Below are positions 1 through 5,946 of a stretch of DNA of 6,733 bases, one piece after another; positions within the stretch are counted from its first letter, which is position 1; each line of letters begins with the position of its first letter. This stretch comes from Caldifarciminota bacterium (GTDB taxonomy: Bacteria; Hydrothermota; Hydrothermia; B15-G9; DRBW01): the NCBI GenBank assembly GCA_011042705.1, contig DRBW01000144.1, forward strand, positions 1 through 6,733. Direction: 5' to 3'. The notes beneath the pieces were generated by a model. That model ran no database searches and was not told where the DNA came from. It saw nothing but the letters and a program-made list of their open reading frames with translations. The translations under genes were made by a program, and so were the position numbers.

Positions 1-26
1 ATCAAACCATTTAAATACGTGCAACT

Positions 27-32
27 AAGGAG
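27..32 (+). promoter_or_regulatory. Shine-Dalgarno site for sufC
   Basis: AAGGAG lies 9 bases before the ATG at position 42, an ideal ribosome-binding site at normal spacing, and it fixes the sufC start. Only 26 further bases are visible upstream, so no promoter can be assigned with confidence. Confidence 0.8.
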
Positions 33-41
33 ACGCCGGAG

Positions 42-845
42 ATGTCAGGAAAACTAGAAGACGAGAGCAAACTATATGATTCTCCCCCCTACATTCTGGA
101 GATAGAGGACCTCTGGGTGAAAGCCGGCGACAACCTGATCCTGAAAGGGCTTGACCTCCACGTGGGCGTTGGCAAGCTTCACGTGATATTCGGGCCCAAC
201 GGCTCGGGCAAGTCGACCCTCCTCGGAACCATAATGGGGCTTCCCCAGTTTCAGGTCATCAAGGGGGATATAAGATTTAAGGGTAAGTCCATACTCGGAC
301 TCTCGACCGATGAAAGAGCAAAGCTGGGGATAGGGCTGGCCTTTCAGAGACCTCCCCTTATAAAAGGAGTGCGGCTGAGGACTTTGCTTGCGACGCTGAA
401 CGGAAGCGATTCCGCTATAGAGGAACTGGCCGAGGAGCTGGGACTCAAAAGCCACCTCGACAGGGAGCTCAACGACGGTTTCTCGGGCGGCGAGATAAAA
501 CGTTCCGAGATCCTCCAGCTTATGGTTCAGAGACCCGAGCTGGTTCTGCTCGATGAGCCGGAGTCGGGCGTCGACCTGGAGAACATAACCCTCCTCGCCC
601 GCTTTATAGGTCAGCTTCTGGAGAGAGATAAACACATCGTGGAGAGAAAGAGATCGGGCATCATAATAACCCATACGGGCCACATTTTGAACTATCTCAA
701 TGCAGACATAGCTCACGTGATGATGGAGGGGAAGATACTCTGCCACGGAAGTCCCATGGACGTTCTCCGCCAGATAAAAGCAAAGGGCTATAAGGAGTGT
801 GTGGAGTGTCTTCTCGCTGAGCAATCCAGAGAAGAGGCTGCGTGA
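42..845 (+). CDS. sufC: SufC-type Fe-S cluster assembly ATPase
   Basis: This is a cytosolic ABC-family ATPase (267 aa) that powers conformational change of the SufB/SufD scaffold during iron-sulfur cluster assembly. Visible motifs are Walker A GPNGSGKST (51-59), Q-loop FQRPP (Q102), signature FSGGE (147-151), Walker B LVLLDEPE with catalytic Glu172, D-loop SGVD (175-178) and H-loop His211. There is no membrane segment, so it is not a transporter subunit by itself. The length is close to the usual 250 aa or so, with about 15 extra N-terminal residues before the ABC core. The start is supported by AAGGAG at 27-32. The stop overlaps the start of the scaffold gene, indicating translational coupling and a SufBC complex. 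The SufC assignment rests on the SufC-like DEPxSGVD segment, the ITHTGHIL-type H-loop and the SufB-family partner. A generic ABC ATPase is unlikely in this setting. Confidence 0.93.
   Translation: MSGKLEDESKLYDSPPYILEIEDLWVKAGDNLILKGLDLHVGVGKLHVIFGPNGSGKSTLLGTIMGLPQFQVIKGDIRFKGKSILGLSTDERAKLGIGLAFQRPPLIKGVRLRTLLATLNGSDSAIEELAEELGLKSHLDRELNDGFSGGEIKRSEILQLMVQRPELVLLDEPESGVDLENITLLARFIGQLLERDKHIVERKRSGIIITHTGHILNYLNADIAHVMMEGKILCHGSPMDVLRQIKAKGYKECVECLLAEQSREEAA
831..837 (+). promoter_or_regulatory. Shine-Dalgarno site for sufB, inside sufC
   Basis: GAAGAGG ends 7 bases before the ATG at 845, inside the last codons of sufC. It supports the ATG at 845 over the in-frame GTG at 842, which would have a shorter spacing. 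Confidence 0.55.
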
Positions 846-1948
846 TGGCAGATAAAATTCCAGAGGAAGAGCTGAAAAGGCTGGAAAGGGTCGGATACGA
901 CAGCTCGGGGAAACTCCCCAGGGCCGGTTCTTTTCTCATCACCGACAATCAGATCGTGGAGACCGAGAAGAAGGAGAAGGACGTCGAGATCCTGCCCCTC
1001 AAGAAGGCGCTGGAGGTATATCCCTGGGTCGAGGAGCTGATGTTCAGGGCTGTCCCGAAGGACAGGGACGAGTACACGAAAACTGCGGCCGAAAACCCTC
1101 CTATCGGTTACTTCATAAGGGCTCTGCCGGGCGCTAAGGTAAAGGCCCCCGTTCAGGCGTGTTTCTTTCTGAAGACCACGAGGTTCTCCCAGGTGGTCCA
1201 CAACATCGTCGTGGCCGAGCCTGGATCGGAGCTCCATATAATTACAGGCTGTATCAGCGCTTTTTACGTAAAGGAAGGGAAGCACATAAGCATAACGGAA
1301 TATTATGTCAGAAAGGGAGCGCTCCTCACATACAGCATGGTCCACGACTGGAGCTATGAGGTGGAGGTATTTCCCCGTTCCGGCGCCGAGGTGGAGGAGG
1401 AGGGGATCTTCGTCTCCAATTACGTGGCCCTGACGCCGGCGAGGAAAGTTCAATCCTACCCCGTGGCGAAGGTCAGGAGGGACGGATTTTCGGGTTTTTA
1501 CTCCATAGTTTACGCCCATCCCGATACCCATTTTGACCTCGGGGCTGCGACACTGCTCGAGGAGCCCGGGGCGAGGGGAGAGATAATAAGCAGGGTCGTC
1601 TCCAACGGCGGAGAGGTGATATCCCGTGGCCACATTCTGGGGGCGGCAAGCAAAACGTCCGGCCACATGGAGTGTTCCGGGCTTCTTCTCGGGGAGAAAG
1701 GATACATACACGCGATACCTGAGCTGAAAGGAGCTACCCGCGACACGGAGCTCTCCCATGAGGCGGCGGTGGGCAGGATTGCCCCCGAGGAGATCAGCTA
1801 CCTCATGGCCAGAGGACTCGACGAGGAAAGCGCCAGAGCCCTTATAATAAGGGGCTTTCTCGACATCAAGATCAAGGACCTTCCCGAGGAGCTTCAAAAA
1901 TCCATCGATGAAATGATAGAAAAAGCTACAAGCGGGGGCGCTATATAG
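845..1948 (+). CDS. sufB: SufB/SufD-family Fe-S scaffold protein (short, SmsB-like)
   Basis: This is the predicted partner of SufC, on which Fe-S clusters are built in the cytosol. It has 367 aa from ATG 845, which overlaps the sufC TGA by one base (TGATG); an in-frame GTG lies one codon earlier. The beta-helical SufBD core is recognisable: ITGCISA (Cys136) aligns with the GC(T/S)AP motif of SufB, followed by a YSMVHDW segment like the YSTVQNW stretch of SufB. Near the C-terminus, MECSGLLLG (Cys277) aligns with the E. coli SufB Cys405 region, and LSHEAA (His305, Glu306) with LEHEAT (His433, Glu434). The Glu432 equivalent is Ser here. These conserved residues favour SufB over SufD. At about 370 aa it is much shorter than E. 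coli SufB (about 495 aa) and lacks much of the N-terminal region. No second SufBD gene follows, so it probably acts as a homodimer with SufC. The SmsCB reading is inference from gene content within the window. Confidence 0.88.
   Translation: MADKIPEEELKRLERVGYDSSGKLPRAGSFLITDNQIVETEKKEKDVEILPLKKALEVYPWVEELMFRAVPKDRDEYTKTAAENPPIGYFIRALPGAKVKAPVQACFFLKTTRFSQVVHNIVVAEPGSELHIITGCISAFYVKEGKHISITEYYVRKGALLTYSMVHDWSYEVEVFPRSGAEVEEEGIFVSNYVALTPARKVQSYPVAKVRRDGFSGFYSIVYAHPDTHFDLGAATLLEEPGARGEIISRVVSNGGEVISRGHILGAASKTSGHMECSGLLLGEKGYIHAIPELKGATRDTELSHEAAVGRIAPEEISYLMARGLDEESARALIIRGFLDIKIKDLPEELQKSIDEMIEKATSGGAI
1920..1942 (-). terminator. Weak candidate terminator for leuS inside the sufB 3' end
   Basis: Read on the - strand, just past the leuS stop, AGCG and CGCT can pair around a 4-base C loop (1931-1942). 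Five T follow at 1924-1920, about six bases beyond the stem. The stem is only 4 bp and the T-run is displaced, so this is a poor match to an intrinsic terminator. It is listed because nothing else in the 2-base junction could end leuS transcription. Confidence 0.2.
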
Positions 1949-1950
1949 AT

Positions 1951-4521
1951 TTAGCCTGCGACTATGTTGAGCAGCTTGTCCTTCACGTAGATCGTCTTGC
2001 GGATGTTTTTCCCCTGCAGGTGGCGCCTGACGTTTTCCTCTTTGAGAGCGAGGTCGAGGACCTGCTTCTCCTCCAGCCCTCTCTGTACCTGCAGTCTCGC
2101 CCTGACCTTTCCGTTTATCTGGACCGCTATCTCCGTCAATTCGCCCCTGGTATACCTGGGATCGTATTCAGGGAACCTGTTTGAGAATACGGAACTTTCG
2201 GCTCCGGTCCAGTGCCAGAGCTCCTCGCTGAGGTGCGGAGCGAAGGGTGCGAGGAGCACTATGTATTCCCTGAGTGACCTGAGGAAAACGGGGCTATCGG
2301 TTTTTTCGAAGCGGCTCATAGCCGTCAGGAGCTCCATCAGACGGGCCAGGGCGGTGTTGAAATGGAATTCCGACGAGTCCTTCCTGACCTCAAAAATTGT
2401 TTTCTGAAGTGCGATGTAGAGGTCTTTTTCCTCCTTAGAAAGTTTTTCCGGATCGAAATCGGGGATTTCTCCCCTCAATTTGTCTCTGTGCTTGGAGTAG
2501 AGCCTCCAGATCCTGTTCAGAAACCTCCTTGCGCCCTCGACGCCGGCATCGGTCCATTCCATATCCTTTTCAGCGGGACCGGCGAAGAGTATTGTGATCC
2601 TGGCAGTGTCGGCACCATGTTTCTCGACGAAGGGCCCAACGGGGACGATGTTTCCCTTGGACTTCGACATCATTTCCAGCCTCTCCTCGATCGGATTACC
2701 GCAGGCTTTGTGGATGCCTTTCTCTATCTCGTTCTCCTCCACAACCCTCAAGCAGTGGTTGCACCAGAAGAACCTTTTGAGCACCAGGCCCTGAGTAAAG
2801 AGGTGCAGATAGGGTTCCTTCGTCTTTAAGAGGCCTGCATCGTAGAGTACCTTGTGTATGAATCTCGCGTATATCAGGTGTTTCGTGGCGTGCTCGGCTC
2901 CGCCTATATACTGGTCCACCGGCATCCAGGCCTCGGCTTTTTCCGGATCGAAGGGCATCTCCTCGTTCCTCGGGTCGATGTAGCGGAGGTGATACCAGGA
3001 GGAGTCCACGAAGGTGTCCATGGTATCGGGATCCCTTCTGGCGGGGCCACCGCAAACGGGACACTTTGTCTCTATGAACTCGGGGACGTCGGCCAGGGGA
3101 GAGCGGCCCTTAGGCCTGAAATCCCTGATACCCTCAGGAAGGCGAACGGGTAGCTGGTCCTCGGGGACCGGTACGTAGCCGCATTTCTCACAGTGTATCA
3201 TGGGGATGGGCGCACCCCAGTAGCGCTGACGGGATATCAGCCAGTCCTTCAGCCTGTAGCTCACCGTCTTTCCGCCTTTGCCCATCTCCCTGAGCCTCGA
3301 GGCGACCCTCTCTATCCCTTCCCTCGAAGGAAGCCCGGTGAACTCACCGGAGTTGATCATAACGCCGTAATCCTCGAAGGCAGCTTCCATCTCCTCCGGA
3401 CGAGGTTCATCGCCGTCTTCGGGCTTGATCACGACCCTAATGGGCAGGCCGTATTTTTTTGCGAATTCAAAATCTCTCTGATCGTGGGCGGGCACTCCCA
3501 TGACTATGCCCGTCCCGTAGTTGGCAAGCACGTAATCGCCGACCCAGATGGGTATTTTCTCCCCCGTAAAGGGATGAATCGCGTACTTGCCGGTGAAAAC
3601 GCCGGTTTTCTCGCGTTCTTCCCTGGTCCTCTCAGCCTCGCTTTTGAGGAGTGCCTGCCGGACGTATTCCTCGACCTCTTCTCTGTGGGGTGAGTCCTCG
3701 ATGATCTCGGGCAGAAGATAGTGCTCGGGAGCGATAGTCATGAAAGTGACGCCGAAGAGCGTGTCAGCCCTCGTCGTGAAAACGGGGAGTTTGATCCCTT
3801 TTCCCTCGAGCTCGAAGACTATCTCGCAGCCCTCGGATCTGCCTATCCAGTTCTCCTGAAGTTTCAGGACCTGGGGAGGCCACTTGCCCTCCAGTTCTTT
3901 CAGGTCCTCCAGGAGCCTTTCGGCGTAATCGGTTATCTTAAAAAACCACTGCTCCAGTTCCTTTTTGACCACGGGAGTCTTGCACCTCTCGCATTTGCCG
4001 TCTATAACCTGCTCGTTGGCGAGCACGGTCTTGCAGTTGGGACACCAGTTAACGTAGTCCTTTTTCCTGTAGGCGAGCCCCTTTTTATAGAGGAACAGGA
4101 AGATCCACTGCGTCCACCTGTAGTAATCGGGGTCGGAAGTCGCGATTTCTCTCGTCCAATCGTAGCTTATGCCCAGTTTTTTGAGGGTGTTCCTGTAAGT
4201 ATTTATGTTGTTCTCCGTCCACTTCTTGGGGTCAACTCCCTTCTTTATAGCGGCGTTCTCGGCAGGGAGGCCGAAGGAGTCCCAACCCATGGGGTGGAGG
4301 ATGTCGTATCCCTCCATAATCTTCACGCGGGCCACGACGTCGCCTATGACGTAGTTCTTTAGGTGTCCCATGTGGAGGTCTCCCGAAGGGTAGGGAAACA
4401 TCTCGAGGACGTAGTACTTCTGTCGCGGAGGGTGTTTGGTCAGGTAGAGTCCTTTATCGTTCCACCACTTCTGCCACTTCTCCTCTATTTCTCTCGCAGG
4501 ATATTCGTCTTTGGATCTCAT
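1951..4521 (-). CDS. leuS: Leucyl-tRNA synthetase
   Basis: This cytosolic class Ia enzyme charges tRNA-Leu using ATP and leucine and edits misacylated products. It has 856 aa from the ATG at 4521, a normal bacterial LeuRS length. Visible parts, numbered from that ATG, are: HMGH (50-53); PMGWDSFGLPAEN; a CxxC pair at 160/163 and 177/180; the CP1 editing domain with TTRADTLFG (249-257; Ala where TTRPDT is usual) and VPAHDQRDF with the editing Asp at 347; a zinc pair at 444/447 and 487/490; DTMDTFVDSSWY; and MMSKSKGN (MSKS at 618-621) before the anticodon-binding domain. An extra CxxC plus Cys lies at 587/590/607. A TTG at 4533 extends the frame by 4 codons, but it falls inside the -10 box of a strong promoter and has no ribosome-binding site. 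The ATG is therefore preferred and would be nearly leaderless. The gene ends 2 bases from the convergent sufB stop. Confidence 0.97.
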   Translation of the reverse strand: MRSKDEYPAREIEEKWQKWWNDKGLYLTKHPPRQKYYVLEMFPYPSGDLHMGHLKNYVIGDVVARVKIMEGYDILHPMGWDSFGLPAENAAIKKGVDPKKWTENNINTYRNTLKKLGISYDWTREIATSDPDYYRWTQWIFLFLYKKGLAYRKKDYVNWCPNCKTVLANEQVIDGKCERCKTPVVKKELEQWFFKITDYAERLLEDLKELEGKWPPQVLKLQENWIGRSEGCEIVFELEGKGIKLPVFTTRADTLFGVTFMTIAPEHYLLPEIIEDSPHREEVEEYVRQALLKSEAERTREEREKTGVFTGKYAIHPFTGEKIPIWVGDYVLANYGTGIVMGVPAHDQRDFEFAKKYGLPIRVVIKPEDGDEPRPEEMEAAFEDYGVMINSGEFTGLPSREGIERVASRLREMGKGGKTVSYRLKDWLISRQRYWGAPIPMIHCEKCGYVPVPEDQLPVRLPEGIRDFRPKGRSPLADVPEFIETKCPVCGGPARRDPDTMDTFVDSSWYHLRYIDPRNEEMPFDPEKAEAWMPVDQYIGGAEHATKHLIYARFIHKVLYDAGLLKTKEPYLHLFTQGLVLKRFFWCNHCLRVVEENEIEKGIHKACGNPIEERLEMMSKSKGNIVPVGPFVEKHGADTARITILFAGPAEKDMEWTDAGVEGARRFLNRIWRLYSKHRDKLRGEIPDFDPEKLSKEEKDLYIALQKTIFEVRKDSSEFHFNTALARLMELLTAMSRFEKTDSPVFLRSLREYIVLLAPFAPHLSEELWHWTGAESSVFSNRFPEYDPRYTRGELTEIAVQINGKVRARLQVQRGLEEKQVLDLALKEENVRRHLQGKNIRKTIYVKDKLLNIVAG

Positions 4522-4532
4522 ACTAATCGGCA

Positions 4533-4561
4533 ATTATGAGCAAACAGAGTTATTATGTCAA
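4533..4561 (-). promoter_or_regulatory. Sigma-70-type promoter for leuS
   Basis: On the - strand a perfect TTGACA (4561-4556), a 17-base spacer (4555-4539) and CATAAT (4538-4533, five of six matches to TATAAT) form a near-consensus housekeeping promoter. An A/T tract (CAAATTTT) lies just upstream, where an UP element would sit. Standard spacing puts the start of transcription near 4527-4526, about 5-6 bases before the leuS ATG at 4521. No Shine-Dalgarno sequence can fit in that leader. Confidence 0.75.
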
Positions 4562-4584
4562 GGAAAATTTGCGGTTTAGAACCG
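4562..4584 (-). terminator. Weak candidate terminator after the HD gene
   Basis: Five bases after the HD gene stop, CGGTT and AACCG form a perfect 5-bp stem around a 3-base loop (4584-4572 on the - strand), followed by CAAATTTTCC. The stem is short and the T-run is only four bases, so termination would be partial at best. It sits directly before the leuS -35 box, so its T tract may also serve as upstream promoter sequence. Confidence 0.35.
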
Positions 4585-4589
4585 TTGAA

Positions 4590-5246
4590 CTACAGGTCCT
4601 TTCCCTCCCACTCCTCAAAGAATTTTTCCAGAAACCTTACCATGAACCTGTGGCGGTTTTCTGCCGCTTTCCTGGCCGTTCTGGTGTGCAGGCGGTCCTT
4701 CAGATGGAGCAGTTTCTCGTAAAAGTGATTTATGCTCGTTGATTTCGAATTCCTGTACTCTTCGGGACTCCTATGCGATTCCGGTTTCGCTTTCGGATCG
4801 TGGATTGACCTTCCCAGAATGGCTCCCGTGGCAAAGCACCTTGCTATGCCTATAGCACCCAGCGCGTCGAGCCTGTCGGCATCCTGTACGATTTTGCCCT
4901 CCGTGCTTTTCATGTTGTCAGGGACGGCGGCACCTTTAAAGGAGATGTTCCTCACTATCTCGAGGACGTGATCGATCCTTTTCTTTTCCAGTTCCAGTTC
5001 CCTGAGGAAAGCCTCCACGGAGCGGCATTTTCCCCTGATTTTTCTGTCCTCGACATCGTGGAGCAGGGCCGCGAGCTGAAGGACGAGAAGGTCGACCTTT
5101 ACTCCTTCTTTTTCGGCTATTCGCAGGGAGGTTCTCCAGACCCTTCTGGCGTGCTGCCAGCCGTGGCCCCAGCTCTCATCCCTGAGGCAGCTTTTGACGA
5201 ATTCGACCGTTTTTCTCAGGATCTCGGATTCTTTCGTCCTCGCCAT
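4590..5246 (-). CDS. HD-domain phosphohydrolase, YpgQ/YedJ-like
   Basis: This is a soluble metal-dependent HD-superfamily hydrolase of 218 aa, the usual size for this family. The metal-binding signature is visible: His32 (GHGWQHARRV), His63-Asp64 (ALLHDVED) and Asp122 in IVQDADRLDALGAIGIAR. The C-terminal part, INHFYEKLLHLKDRL through FMVRFLEKFFEEWEG, is characteristic of the YpgQ/YedJ group. A Bacillus/Staphylococcus YpgQ has been reported to be a metal-dependent nucleotide pyrophosphohydrolase. Carrying that activity over to this protein is inference, and the true substrate is unknown. The start ATG at 5246 has only a weak GGA upstream (5 bases before it). The gene follows udg by 43 bases on the same strand with no convincing terminator or promoter between, so it is probably transcribed with coaBC and udg. 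Its stop lies 68 bases before the leuS ATG. Confidence 0.88.
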   Translation of the reverse strand: MARTKESEILRKTVEFVKSCLRDESWGHGWQHARRVWRTSLRIAEKEGVKVDLLVLQLAALLHDVEDRKIRGKCRSVEAFLRELELEKKRIDHVLEIVRNISFKGAAVPDNMKSTEGKIVQDADRLDALGAIGIARCFATGAILGRSIHDPKAKPESHRSPEEYRNSKSTSINHFYEKLLHLKDRLHTRTARKAAENRHRFMVRFLEKFFEEWEGKDL

Positions 5247-5289
5247 GGGAATCCATGTGAAAAAGCCGAAGATTGCCTTTTGCTCTGTC

Positions 5290-5946
5290 TTACTCTCTGA
5301 GGAGCTTCAACATGAGCTCGAAGTCTTTCCGGGAGCGGTCTATGAGATTGGGATTTCTGAGAATGGCGGCGGGGTGGTAGGTAACGACGAGCTTTATGCC
5401 GTAGATGCTCTGGAGAACCCTTCCCCGGAGCGATGATAGGGGCAGATTCTGGCCGGACAGAAAGTGCCCGCTGTAGCGGCCGAGGGCTCCGAGCACCCTG
5501 GGCTTTATGATCCTTATCTGAGCGTCCAGATAGGGGCTGCAGGCTGCTATCTCGTCGGGCTTCGGGTCCCTGTTTCCCGGAGGCCTGCACTTCAGGACGT
5601 TTGCTATATACACGTCCTTCTCCCTGTCGAGCCCCGCTTCCTCGAGAAGCTCCGTGAGGAGCTTTCCCGCCCTTCCAACGAAGGGGATGCCCTGGAGGTC
5701 CTCATCCCGCCCCGGGGCCTCTCCTACGAGCATCAGGCCGGCATCCGGATTTCCGTCGCCGAAGACGTAATTCGTCTTCGTCCTGTAGAGGGGACACTTT
5801 CTGCACTGAAAGACCTGCCTCCTGATGGCTTCGAGGAGGGAACGCTTGTCCCTCACCTCATAGCGTTCTCCGAGAAACACCTCGCTCACGCCAAGGACTT
5901 CTTTCATCCAGAGGAAGAATTCCAGGTTTTCTTTCCCCAATTTCAA
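5290..5946 (-). CDS. udg: Family 4 (4Fe-4S) uracil-DNA glycosylase
   Basis: This enzyme removes uracil from DNA after cytosine deamination or dUMP misincorporation, starting base-excision repair. It has 218 aa from the TTG at 5946. Family 4 marks are the active-site motif GEAPGRDED (75-83), the downstream FVGRAG segment, NVLKCRPPGNRDP (116-128) and the second active-site motif HPAAILR (191-197). Four cysteines, 48/51 (QCRKC) and 120/136, have the spacing of the Fe-S cluster ligands in this family. About 35 residues precede the usual N-terminus seen in the Thermus enzyme. The first TTG overlaps the coaBC TGA (TTGA). A GGAG at 5948-5951 is only 1 base from it but an ideal 7 bases from a second in-frame TTG at 5940, so the start may be two codons later. 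As a predicted Fe-S protein it is a likely client of the assembly genes at 42-1948. Confidence 0.93.
   Translation of the reverse strand: MKLGKENLEFFLWMKEVLGVSEVFLGERYEVRDKRSLLEAIRRQVFQCRKCPLYRTKTNYVFGDGNPDAGLMLVGEAPGRDEDLQGIPFVGRAGKLLTELLEEAGLDREKDVYIANVLKCRPPGNRDPKPDEIAACSPYLDAQIRIIKPRVLGALGRYSGHFLSGQNLPLSSLRGRVLQSIYGIKLVVTYHPAAILRNPNLIDRSRKDFELMLKLLRE

Noticed and set aside
11..16. TTAAAT as a possible -10 box for sufC
   Set aside because: It matches only four of six consensus bases, and the matching -35 region would lie outside the window, so it cannot be evaluated.
788..1897. A 369-codon open frame on the - strand opposite sufB (and a similar 250-codon frame at 72-824 opposite sufC)
   Set aside because: They lie fully antisense to well-recognised genes, the translations show no family motifs, and such frames arise when the sense gene rarely uses codons whose complements are stops.
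3721..4362. A 213-codon open frame on the + strand opposite leuS
   Set aside because: It mirrors the N-terminal half of leuS, has no motif of its own and no convincing ribosome-binding site.
4536..4742. A 68-codon + strand frame starting in the leuS-HD gap
   Set aside because: It begins inside the leuS promoter region with no ribosome-binding site and then runs antisense through the HD gene C-terminus; nothing supports expression.
5256..5284. A hairpin in the udg-HD gap (AAAAG ... CTTTTT on the - strand)
   Set aside because: The stem is five mostly A-T pairs around a long loop with a G-G mismatch inside, too weak for an intrinsic terminator.
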